Below are positions 24,771 to 35,789 of a DNA stretch of 64,000 bases, piece by piece. Origin of the DNA: Piper betle (lineage: Eukaryota > Streptophyta > Magnoliopsida > Piperales > Piperaceae); assembly GCA_033002965.1 (NCBI GenBank), contig JAURVB010013111.1:1-64000 (forward strand), in the 5' to 3' direction. Position 1 is the stretch's first letter; the number at the start of each line of letters is the position of its first letter. Under the pieces are notes generated by a model. It made no database searches and was not told where the DNA came from. It saw nothing but the letters and a program-made list of their open reading frames with translations. The translations under genes and the position numbers were made by a program.

Positions 24771-25222
24771 GGTCACAAGTGCCAATATTATAGATAATGA
24801 TAGGGAGTTTATGGACTTGTTTTATTTAATTATACGGCTTAGTGGTTAATCACTAACGCGGAATTGCCTCCGCAGGTTAGCAGCTGGACCTAAAGACTAA
24901 GAGACGACAGGGTGGTTTTTCTACCAACGCAGGTGGTGAACGGTTAATAAGCGGACTTCTCTTTTTACTTTTCTTGTGTTATAAATGTGGCTATGGGAAA
25001 CGGTCCAAGACTGTGGGATAATTACTTCATGCATTGTCATTTGAAAATAAGTTCTTTTGAGTTAGAAATGCTAGACTTATTTGCTTCATATTATTCATGT
25101 AACCTTTTAAGTAACAGCTGGTCCGGTTAGGATTGGTTGTTATAGGGTTGGTTTTTGTTAAATTTTGAGTAACACCTTGCCAGCAAGGCCCACAATATCG
25201 TGAAAAATGGCGGGTCGTTACA

Positions 25223-28110
25223 CATTCCCTAAAATCTAAATTATCCTAATCAATTGCACTTGAACTTGAGCTTCAATACTTATGATATCCATATATGGGC
25301 AGTAAACTCTCACCGTGAGAGGTCTATCTATAATATGCTAGTATAAGTCCATGATAATATAAATGTTGTTTGACACCATATTGTTCCATACTCTACCGAT
25401 TGACACATCGATTGCAATTTCCAAATTACTAATAATTTATAAATGCGAGAATGCAAAATTAAGAAACATCTCAACTCCTTGCTCATAATCTAGATTGAGA
25501 ATTCTTTCTCCTAACAACCTTTTATACATCCAATCACACTCATTTGTATTCATTATCATATGCACTCAACACCGAAAACAAGTTAGTTTAGGTGCCCATA
25601 AGACAATAACATATATTATTGTCTGTATATTTATATGAAATGCATGTAATACTTGAAACTTATTATTTTACATGATTGTGAAATAAAACTATGATAAATG
25701 AAAAGTTAATTATGAAATCATAGTTCTCGAGTCAACTCAAAACTAATCGAGTTAAGAAAAATACTAAGTACTGCACTTGATCTTATAGAATTATAGTGCT
25801 CAACTATAGTCCAAACTAATTGACTATATAAAAACACTAATTTGAACACTTAAGCTTATGGAATTAAATTGTAACTTAAGAGTTATGAAAATTCAAATTT
25901 CAAGTTTAATCAAAGTGTTATCGTATTAAATCAATAATTAATTTACACACCTATTTTCAATCATCACAAAATAATTATTAATTTTAATTACTAATTTTAA
26001 TCATGAATTTAAACATATAAAATAAAATTATGCTAATAATACTATCATAATCATTATTTTAAACATTATATATATAAACATCATTAAAAGAAAATTTCAA
26101 ACATAATCAAATTAGTTGGTTTTTAAAAAAATTTAAATACCCTAATTTCAAAATATATCCAAAATAACAATCATGATCACAAAATAAACCTAATTTTAAA
26201 CTTTGTCATGATGATAAACAATAAACGTACAACAACATTCAACAACAATAATCAATAATGTCAATCCTAATTAAAATATTTATCAAAGAAAATAAAACTT
26301 TAAAAAACTAGAATATTATACCTAAAATGTGTGCGAGTGGTAGCGGCGATGACAAGCGGCTGTCGATGAGTGGCGACTGTGAACTCAGGGTTTGGCGAGC
26401 TTGGTGTAACCTTTTTACTGTATTGGACATTTTGCAAATGAATTTGCAATTGCTAATTTAGTTATAATTTAAATTATAAAAATTTCAACCAATTAGCGTA
26501 TCGCATATACGGTAGCAAATCCATTTTCAAATTGTTAACTTTCGCAACGAAACTTAACGACTGATATGAGACCGGAACGAGCGATTGCAAAGTGCATTGA
26601 TCACATTGCAACCAAAATTAACAACTGCAAATAACTTAGTCATTAAACGGTCGTAGTCATAAACATCCGGTCGGTGATGAGCAATTTTCTCTACTAGTAA
26701 TATCACCCAAATTAATCCCTTGATGTTTAGTGATTATTGAGGTATTTATAGATCTTCAACATAGATTAATTATTTTGATGAGATAAATTATCTGCATAAA
26801 TTTACATTTTAGATTGGGCTGTCATAAATAAGATATATTAATTAGTGAGCTAGATTAGACATGAACTAAGTTGCCAAACTATAGGGTAAAAGTAAGAATT
26901 TTAAAGATGAAATTTCTTAAGTGGATAAATTATGATATTTTTAAATTAATCTCACATTTAAAATCAAGGTAAGATTTAATATATTAATAGGGATAACCGT
27001 CTCTATTTCTTTTACACTTCGGACGCGTTGTCATACAAGTTGTGAAAAAAAATTGAAATGCAAGTTACACTTAGTTGGAAACGTCCAAAGTAGGAGTTGT
27101 GCTATACAATCTTCCAAAATTTACTTTTTTAATCACGTTGACGACTTTTCAAATGTGGAAAGTTTTGCTATTTAATACTCTTACAGAGATGACATGACCT
27201 ATCAAAGTGAAGTTTAGAATTACAAGTAGTACGTTGCATATAAGAATTAGGGAAGGTTAAGTAATTCCTGTCCTCTTAAATGGAAACATAAAGCTTATCT
27301 TATATCACCTTTACGGACATCAACTACCCTTACGATATATTTTTTTATTTTCTTCATATATGGACGTGACAATTTACACCATAAATTTGATTGAATAATT
27401 AAACACGTGGCCGGCAAGTTGTATGTGCTACATAATTTGGGTAGGAAGGCTAATTTAAAATGAAAACGAAAATTAAATAAATTTAATGAGGCTCACCAAA
27501 TCCGGTAGTTGGGCATTGAACACATTGACCACAAGTGTTAGTTCGTAGAGGTGTAATCTAACCAAGATATAAGTTAAGTCATAAATAAAATGAGAAAATG
27601 GATTTCTCTACGTTACGTATGATCATCTCATAATTATTATCTTAGAGTTCAAATAAATACTTATTTAAAATTTATAGCATGAACTATAATAGAGCTTAAA
27701 CACGCGTATACTATGCTAATCAATCGAGCCCATTGACACGTTCAAGCTTGATAAAATGTTCACCTTAATTGAACTTGTTTTACGCAATATATGTGTCTCT
27801 TGGTACACATATATATTGATAGTTTATATACAATTTGGTTCATTTATAATTTTGTAAAATACTTTTTTTATTTATTAATTGAAAATTTTTATAATAAAAA
27901 ATATGTTTTAACTTCATAGAGTCAATAACGAGGAAAACTCAACTTTACCTGACATTTATTGAATCAAGCACATATACTAAGCTTCAATATTTAGGGTAAA
28001 TTTTAACCGTTTTGTCCTCGGCTGATCACAAAAATTTAACCTTATATCAGCCTATACTTGATCAAATTAATTTGAAAGTAAAATAAAATTAATGGTTGAT
28101 TCGAATCAAC
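25223..28110. other. AT-rich intergenic region
   Basis: No gene is supported in nearly 2.9 kb. The segment 26440-26700 ends in GAGCAATTTTCTCTACTAGTAA and, read on the minus strand, resembles the end of a large CACTA- or MULE-like element; no partner terminus was found. The rest is AT-rich with short ORFs only. Confidence 0.5.
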
Positions 28111-28805
28111 TTGTTTACATCATTAACCCTATCAATTCCCACGCAGTTGTTTTCATCGTTTTTAATAACATCTATTATTTTCTTCTTAATGAATTAACAC
28201 CGTCCACATATGATGCCATCAAACACAAAGAAAATTGAATCCTACATTAAAATTATAACCAGTTGTTCCGTCGCAAACATGACGTGTTGTTCCCTCTTGG
28301 CCAGTGCAAAAGAACCAGAGTTCCATCTTGACGGCTAAGTGGCCTTACAAAACAAGATTTCCAATTTTCGAATACCAAATATTGTAATGCGACTTGCTGT
28401 TGCAGGAATAGTTTATATATAATATTTTACTTGCCATCGGAAAAAAAGAGGGGGTAAACACGAGAGACTTTAAAAAGTATGTCCAATCAGTGACCATTGT
28501 TCGAGAAGAGGAAGGGGAAAGGGGAAGGGTTGATAGTTTTATATAACTTTGCCTCGACGGACGTAACTACTGGTACTTTCCTGGGTAGCTAGTCAATGGC
28601 CGGAATGATCAATAGTTCTTGTTCAAGTCCGGCAATCGGAGCTGTTGTAGACCACGCTATTGCTCTCCCTTCTCCATAGACCTCACCGTCGCCGAGAAGT
28701 TCATCTCCGCCTCCGACGGTGATTACACCATCACCGATTCCGCGGGCAACGTTTTGTTCACAGTTGATGGCAAGCTATTTAGCCTTAGGGGTCACAGTGT
28801 TGTTC

Positions 28806-29629
28806 CACTGTTGTACAAATCGGCAATGTGCCGATCCGATTTTAGGGCCGAATTGGTGGGCTCCGAATCGGCGTCTAACTCGGCCGATTCACCCTGATTC
28901 CGACCGATTTAAATCGGATTCGGAATCTGGATGAATTGATAAAAATCGGTTTTTTTGGTAAATTATCAAAATGTCCTAGGTATAATATTAATTTAATTAT
29001 TTAAATAAGGGTAAAATTAGAATTAAAATTTTAAAAACCTAAAATTGCCCGACGGCGGCGACGGCGAGCAACGACGATGGCGACTGGGCAATGTGGGGGA
29101 CTGGGTTGGGGGCAGGGGGAGGATCTGGAGGGGCGGGGCATGGTCGGCGGGGGAGGCAGGGAGGGACAGGGAGGGGCTGGCGGGGGGAGGCAGGGCGCGG
29201 CAAACGCAGGGTGGGGCGGGTCGGGTCTGGGGGGAGGGGGTGTGGTGGCAGCAACGACGGCGGCGACTTGGAAGGAGGGTGGATGGAAGAGAGAACGGCT
29301 GTGGGAGAGAAATAAATGTGGTGGCATTTTTGTAATTAAAACTCGACTCGTGTCCGACTCGAGTAAAAAATAATAACTAATTCAAATTAATTTTTAAAAA
29401 AATCTAAAAAATATTAAAAAATATTATAAAATATAATATACATCATAATATCAAAATGACATCAATATTTAATTTTTATATATTTATTTATGAGTTGTCA
29501 AATTATTATATATGACCAATTTAGACCGAATCAATTGAACCGATTCCTGTCCGATTTAAACCGATCCGATTTAGACCGATTCCGATTCCGATTCCGATTC
29601 CGATTCCGATTCCGAATTATGCAACCATG
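28806..29629. mobile_element. hAT-like non-autonomous element inserted in the LOR exon
   Basis: The 824-bp insert starts CACTGTTGTAC and ends GCAACCATG, giving imperfect inverted ends (CACTGTTG versus CATGGTTG). It is flanked by TGTTGTTC (28798-28805) and GGTTGTTC (29630-29637), an 8-bp target duplication with one mismatch, as expected for hAT. CCGATT-type words crowd both ends. The interior has a GC-rich block (29040-29280) without a transposase. A segment near 29321-29420 resembles sequence in the Ty3 solo LTRs. Confidence 0.8.
29577..29614 (+). repeat. (CCGATT)n hexanucleotide repeat
   Basis: About six perfect ATTCCG/CCGATT units at the 3' subterminal end of the hAT-like insertion; the same word is scattered in its 5' subterminal part. 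Confidence 0.95.
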
Positions 29630-30436
29630 GGTTGTTCTTGTTGCAGCTGGGAACCCAATAATCACTCTTCAACAAAAAGTGATTTAACCTTTTGTTATCG
29701 GTTAATTCAATACGCATAGTTGCACGACATATATGTTAGCAATTTTGAAGCTTACCCACTTAAGCTTGATCTTTCTTTAGCAGATTATGACAGCACACAA
29801 GAGATGGCAAGCATTTAGGGGGCTGGCACAGAGCCCAAAGATCTTATATTTAGTGCTAAAAAATCAAAATTGACGGCCTTCTTCAATAGTGAGTTGGATG
29901 TGTTCTTGGCTAGCAACGTGAACGAAGAAACCTGCGACTGCAAAATAAAAGGGAGTTTTTTAGACAAGGGCTGTGCAATTTACCAGGGCGAATTTGAAAA
30001 TCTTATGGCCCAGGCATATATAATTTCTCACTTTTACTTTTCAATTTGTTGCTTTGATTGATGAGGGAAAAAATGCTTTAGAATATATATCTGGACTTCT
30101 CATGTACATATCAATTGAATGGATTCCATGCTAATGAAGTCTAGATAGGATTAATGCAAATAGTTCGTACAAGTAGTAAACCCAGAACCCAAGTAGTCTG
30201 ATCCTCTTACATGTTTTATTTCATTGTTTTGATTATGTTGAAAGTATCATCAGACTCATCAATGTTTTCAATCTGCTTGTATGATATTGCAGATGAACCG
30301 GAGAGGCAAAGTTGGCAATGTTGTCTTTGGTAAAGATGTATTCCACGTCACTGTATATCCTGGAGTTGATTATGCCTTCATCACTGCACTAGTTGTGCTA
30401 CTAATTGAGATAAGCAAGATTAGCATTTTGCCATGA

Positions 30437-31483
30437 GGCCTACTGTTTCTGCAATGTAATCGTCTAGAATGTTGTCTAAACACTAGTACTGTAATGAAGA
30501 AGTTTTCTTAATTAAGCGACCTCTAAAAATCTTAACTCTAATTTGCTACAAATATTCTTAATGTTTTTAGGCAAACACTTTAATGTCTAAACGCCTTAAA
30601 TTCTTTTCCGTCCAATTATTGTAGCTAGGATAGTTCTTCTGGTTTAACTTGCTCAATTCTTTCTTTAAGTAATTAGACAAATATTTAAACGAAAGTTAAA
30701 ATATAGTTTAAAATTCGAGATTTGGACTAACTCAACATGTTATGAAGTAGAATCCACTCTCAGTCGATTCCAGGTTCACATGGAGTTAATTATATTATTT
30801 TTACATGAAGTAAAAAAATGAAATTAGTATCTATTACCCTTTTTGACACTTTAAAATGATAAATATTTGGTTTATATTATTTTAAAATATTGATTTAGTT
30901 AAATTTAAAGAAAAATAATCTTTTACCAACTTTTACTACTTGACTCCAAGATTTTAACATAAAATCTGTCAATTTAACTTGGAAAGCTATCAGAGTGGAG
31001 TTGATCTGTAGAGTTTTTAAAGGAAAAATAGTTTTAAAAATATGATGTAAAGAATGGATAAATGTCACACTCGAATTTAAATAAATTTAAGATCATGTCT
31101 AATTATTAACCCGTGTTTCACTCCTGACCAAGTGATTTTTCTTGCTTTAAAATGATCGCCCTTAGAATAAATAACCATCTAAAAATGTCTATATTTTAAT
31201 GAATGAATTTGTCAATTTTAACTAGATTTGGCTTATTGAATATACAAAATAAATTTAATTTGTTTATTTCTGAGTACTTTTGAAAATATTTAACATTGAG
31301 AAACAAATTAAATGATTTTTAAGTGAAATTGGGCCTTTTTGTCACAGAAATTGTGGTGATAAGATGCCCTTTTCCACAAAATCGTGATGTTACCTCTAAA
31401 AAACAGGTGGGCTATAACCATCAACTTGTAGCGAGAAGGATAGCTTTAACCTTTTATCATGTTAGATAGTTATTTAAAGAACC
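30437..31483. other. AT-rich region downstream of the LOR pseudogene
   Basis: No ORF, repeat array or RNA gene is recognised in this 1 kb. Confidence 0.5.
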
Positions 31484-31645
31484 GGTTTTGGCTCCTCCCG
31501 GGAGTGACACCAATGAAAATGCCGTCCATCTCCACGGTCACCTCCTGGGATGATCGACTGCATCTCCATCGTCGATCATCCCAGGAAGCGATGCTGGAGA
31601 TGCACGGCATTTCCATCTCCGTCGTTCCCCAAAGGAGTCAAAATT
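31484..31645 (+). ncRNA. Long imperfect hairpin, candidate MIRNA-type precursor
   Basis: The two arms (31484-31558 and 31571-31645) fold on each other around a 12-nt loop (TGCATCTCCATC). The inner 15 bp (31544-31558 with 31571-31585) are perfect. Outward, position-by-position pairing continues to 31484/31645 with scattered mismatches and G-U pairs but without a single bulge. A second near-perfect block pairs 31513-31534 with 31595-31616. The segment is GC-richer than its surroundings. It could be a young MIRNA locus, a small fold-back transposon or an inverted duplicate of a gene fragment. No known miRNA family sequence was recognised; strand is arbitrary. Confidence 0.45.
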
Positions 31646-32892
31646 TTTACTTATTTGAACAAGGCTTGTTTAGCTTTGGCTAATTCATTAATTATTAATT
31701 AAACATCGACAACTTGTTATTCTTTTTTAGTATTATTAAACTACACATAGGTAAAAATGCCACCTGCGAGCATTGTTAAAATATATTTATGAATTGTTAG
31801 CACTAATCGTCTATGTTTAAGGTGGGATCCGGTGTCTTTCAAAAATTTCTGAATATTGTCAAAGATAGCCGGCCATTGAACGACTTCACAAGTACATCAA
31901 TGGATTGTGCTGTGGTATAACTGAGCGCATTGTTATATCTTACACTTGTATATTTTTATTTTACTTATTATAATCACACAGATTCCAAATTACCATCCAT
32001 GGGGATGATACATTTTTTATATTGGGTAAGAAAAAAGAAAAAAACTTTGTTTGTCGTGAAGAGGTACGAGTATTTTTCTACCGTTTTTATTTTATTACTT
32101 CAAGTGTATGCGTGTAGCCAATTTATATTGACTAAATTTTGTGGGCAGCTTACTGATTGACTTAATTTGTTCATATAAGTATTATACTATATTTTATAAA
32201 AAAATATATTCTTAGAGAAATTTATTATAAAAAGTAAATATAACGGTATTCACGATAAATTGGTAGTTTAATACAATTCTAGATACGAGGGTATTGAAAA
32301 GCCCGATTGTTCGCCGAGCATTTTGTACTTGTTAAATAAATTGCCGATTAGGCCGATATTTTGGTCGGTTTCACTTCATTGGCTGGGGGTACCTCATGTG
32401 TGAAATCTTTATATAAAAATTTACGATATAAATATGATGACATGAGATATGCCAGGAGACAAGTGGTATAATTGATGCACATATATAAAGAATAAATGGT
32501 GCGAACATTTTCGGAAGATGAGGTGCCTAAATCTATAGATTACGTGTTAAAATCTAAATCACACCTAAATGGATTTCAATTGAGCTGAAATTAGTAGTAT
32601 TCCCACATTATGGTTTTATGATAATTAGGATGCAAGTTTACTTTGAAGTCACTCTAACCTGGACTTGTGCATAAGTTCGATCTGAGACAAATTTGATGCT
32701 AAAGGTGGCCCATTATTATCTTTATGAGCCTGCAACAACACCTTGAAAACCATTCACCAACAACCGACATGGAAGTGCTAACTTCAATCATAGTCGAGTT
32801 AGATGTTGAGTATAATTTATGGTATGAATGAGAATAAAAGAAAAAAACACACATACACACACGCACACGCACATGCACACGTGTACAGCATT
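31646..32892. other. AT-rich intergenic stretch with a (CA)n run
   Basis: No gene seen. A degenerate (CA)n microsatellite lies at 32847-32880. Confidence 0.5.
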
Positions 32893-33220
32893 AGGGTTGC
32901 TAATTGAACGAGCCAACTCGTGAGCATTTAGCGTTCGGCTCGGCTTGACTCGACTCGAAACTCGACATTTAAATGCTCGAGCTTGAGCTCGACTCGAACT
33001 CGAATCTTACGAGCCGAGCTTGAGCAAGGTCGTGTTTGACTCGACTCGACTCGGTTATAACTCGAACTTGACTCGAACTCGACTTGAAAAAATAATATAA
33101 TAATATAGTTTATATATATATATATATAGACACACACACACACACAAGATAATAACAAAGAAGTGAGATAGTTGAGATGACAAGTTTTTAAGTTGATGAC
33201 CTCAAGGTTTTGGGTTCAAA
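32893..33220 (+). mobile_element. CTCGA-rich non-autonomous DNA element (hAT-like), plus-strand copy
   Basis: Begins GGTTGCTAATTGAACGAGCC and is rich in CTCGACTCG words; aligns with the reverse complement of 20036-20270. It carries adjoining (TA)n (33110-33128) and (CA)n (33130-33146) runs. The right border is uncertain because a tandem duplication of the same sequence type follows. Confidence 0.5.
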
Positions 33221-33221
33221 C

Positions 33222-33746
33222 CATATTGATTGCATTTTTTAAAAGTGAGGTACTTTTGACTTTTAATCGAGCCTGTTTTGAGCTCACGAACGAGCTGGAT
33301 TCGAGCTCGGAAAAATTAAATAGTTTAAGTGTATTCGAGCTCGAGTCAAATTTGAATACATAAAAGATATTCGAGTAGAAACTTGTTCGATCTCGAGTCG
33401 AGTTTGAACAAGTTTCGAACTATTCGAGCAGAGTTCGAACAGAAGTTGAGCTCGTACAAAATATATAAAATATCATATTGATTGCATTTTTTAAAAGTGA
33501 GGTACTTTTGACTTTTAATCGAGCCGGTTTTGAGCTCACGAACGAGCTGGATTCGAGCTCGGGAAAATTAAATATTTCAAGTGTATTCGAGTTCGAGTCA
33601 AGCTTGAATACATAAAAGATCTTCGAGTCGAACTCAAACATGTATGTTCAAAACTCGTTCGATCTCGAGTCGAGTTTGAACAAGTTTCAAACTATTCGAG
33701 CCGAGTTCGAACGGAAGTTGAGCTCGTACAAAATATATAAAATATC
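33222..33746 (+). repeat. About 252-bp tandem duplication, CGAGT-rich
   Basis: CATATTGATTGCATTTTTT begins unit 1 at 33222 and unit 2 at 33474. The two units are nearly identical until a roughly 21-bp length difference around 33620-33650 and both end near AAATATATAAAATATC. The composition matches the CTCGA-rich elements, so this probably is part of the same element family. Confidence 0.9.
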
Positions 33747-33945
33747 TTGTGGACATTGTATATACTACACTCAAAGTATCTCATCTTTGAGAGTAAATAT
33801 CTAAAGAATGGTCAATAAGATGACCCAATTAAATTAATTCTGTTAAAATATCAAATAATACATCATACCCTAAAAAATGAAAGCAAATATTATACAACAA
33901 CAATTAAAGAGAGACCTAATAGACATGAACTCTGAGTTCCCAAAT

Positions 33946-35180
33946 GTAACACCCCAATTTGGCCCGAAGGGATGGACTGAATCGTAATATTATAATTTGG
34001 AAGCTACTCATTGGGCTATCACGAAGCGTGATATTATAATTTAGAAACTACTCATTGGGCTATCACGTATAGACTTTACGGAAATAGATCTTAACCCTCC
34101 GTGGAGGCTTAAGACGGACACCAAACTTGGTTTTCATAGAATGTGTGCAGAGTTTGTACTATAAAGACGGATCTTAGACTTAAAAGGAATCCTATATAAA
34201 CATCCCTAGTCGTAACAGAGATAGAACCTCCCTTACGACTATGAGTGGTGACTTTAAAAATGTGATGATCACTCCCAATTATAGAAAAAGCACACAACAC
34301 TATAGTTTTGTGGTTGCATGTTGTTGTGTATATTATATTCTTATTACTTTGTTCAAGTGATTGGCTTAGTCTTCTTATTAGTTACATGAAGATGATGCAA
34401 GTATTTAAACAAGGGTCATCATTACCTGTTCCACATACCCTACGTGAGTAATATTTAAAGTGTTAGAGAATTACATGGCATCATTGATTATTAGGGCATC
34501 AAACCCTAATACCCGGATTTCACGTGGGTCTTCAAGTAGTTTGAACCGTAAGCTCCTCTACCTACGTTACTCTGACACACAAACAGTTGTAGCCAAATAC
34601 TTTTTGTTTACTTGACTTAGCTCATCGTCATGTTCCAGGACTTTGGGGCTTATATACTTTACAAACAATGGTTAGCCTTACCCCAAAGTAATATAACTCC
34701 ACGGTAAAATATAATAATATAAAGATAAAACATGCTAGCACAACCATTATGGCATACATCCGAATCATATAAGGTTCACATAGTTAGGGCATATGCCCGT
34801 CATATAGTCATCCACAAAATACTTAGTTTAAAACAGACGATATAACATAGGCCCCCCACCATTATGCCACTGAGTCATCTGATCCATGTGCATAGGCTAG
34901 ACAATGCCAAGGAACCTCACATAAATATAATCGAAAACCATACCAGTAATCAAATAAATTTGATTACCTGTCCGAATAATTTTCGGTAAAATAGCAAGCT
35001 GGCAAATGGGTATTCCATTACCCACAAAAAGTTAGGAAACTTCAAAATTGTTTCACACTGGGCAGTAAGCGAATATATTTAAACAAGTACCGGAGAGCAT
35101 GCACAACTAATATTCATATTCATACATACAATACTTACACCCTCACATCCTCCATATTACACCTGCCCCAGTACTCGAGT
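33946..35180 (-). mobile_element. 3' LTR-like region of the minus-strand Ty3 element
   Basis: Begins on the plus strand with TGTAACACCCCAATTTGG, the reverse complement of an LTR end. The interior at 34509-34790 aligns with 40880-41140 (shared CATGTTCCA, GGGCTTATATAC, CCCCAAAGTA, ACATCCGAATC, AAGGTTCACATA). This places LTR-like sequence on both sides of the gag-pol relic. A 43-bp direct repeat (two copies of CTACTCATTGGGCTATCACG) lies at about 33985-34070. The inner border is not sharp. Sequence from about 35180 to 35790 is unassigned. Confidence 0.55.
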
Positions 35181-35789
35181 GGAAAAAGAAACGGTTAAGT
35201 TAATGCCACAAATTTTAGAAATATGTTGTTTTATGCAGTACCCTCATACTTAGCACTACCTCAGGGTTTGTAGTATTAGTGCGGTCCATACATCTTGTAC
35301 ACACTCTTAGTCGTAAAAGCCATAAACCCTCATATTTATATGTATAGGCTTGGGAGAGAATTTAGTACTTAGTTTCTAGATCTTATCTTTTAAAAACCAT
35401 CAAGGGGTCTCAATCTTGAAGTTTTATTAAACATGTATAGAAAATACCCAATATTGGAGGGATCTGATAAAACACCACCAATGCTGTCCTACGTCTAAAA
35501 CACGTTTAAACTTGACATGCATGGTGTTAAGTAGATATCAAGCAAAGGGAGAGTCCTACAGACCTAGATGAGTAGAGCTTCATATTCTAGTTAGTGAGTT
35601 CACCCATGAGAATCGGGTTATATTGGCATGCAAAATGAGCAAAGCCTCCACATAAGCTCAACACTTAACATCACTTAGTTATCTTAATTAGGTCCAAAGT
35701 GAAGTGTTAAAATTTATTAGGTAAATTAATTAAGGTTTTGGCTTCATATTCACTTAGTGAGCTTTAATCAATTCTAGGGTTTTTAATGC

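Larger units (their letters stand above)
22083..25222 (+). mobile_element. Ty3-type solo LTR, copy 1 (about 3.1 kb)
   Basis: Starts TGAAAAGACCG and ends GGTCGTTACA, matching the ends of the solo LTR at 45788-48495. The order of blocks is the same in both: CCCGGTTA-rich segment, TATA-like TTTATAAAGG (22290s) followed by a pyrimidine-rich leader, a GC-rich middle, a long AT-rich tract and a 3' segment with CACTAACGCG and CCTCCGCAGGT. No primer-binding site, internal region or second LTR adjoins it. The flanking pentamers CGCTC and CATTC do not match, so the target duplication is mutated or the borders are slightly off. It is longer than copy 2 because it carries the minisatellite at 24059-24770. 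Confidence 0.75.
28596..30436 (+). pseudogene. LURP-one-related (LOR, DUF567) pseudogene
   Basis: The family has a tubby-like beta-barrel fold and some members act in pathogen responses. Exon 1 starts at ATG 28596 (MAGMINSSCSSPAIGAVVD), shifts frame at about 28647 where one C seems lost, and continues YCSPFSIDLTVAEKFISASD and GKLFSLRGHS. It is then cut by the hAT-like insertion at 28806-29629 and resumes at 29638 with AAGNPIITLQQKV. A second exon (about 29785-30010) reads TAHKRWQAFRG, has a one-base loss in a G-run at 29818-29822, then SELDVFLASNVNEETCDCKI. The third exon (30293-30436) holds GKDVFHVTVYPGVDYAFITA and a stop. The second donor is GC rather than GT. Two frameshifts plus the insertion make it non-coding. 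Confidence 0.88.

Noticed and set aside
24080..24849. Long open frames on both strands over the 33-bp repeats
   Set aside because: They arise because most monomers are 33 bp (divisible by three) and free of stops. Both strands are open with repeated peptides and there is no start context or family similarity.
29031..29373. Gly-rich and Pro-rich ORFs on both strands
   Set aside because: Compositional by-products of the GC-rich block in the hAT-like insertion; no transposase or host motif.
31459..31683. 74-codon ORF over the hairpin
   Set aside because: The inverted arms explain the composition; the peptide has no family resemblance.
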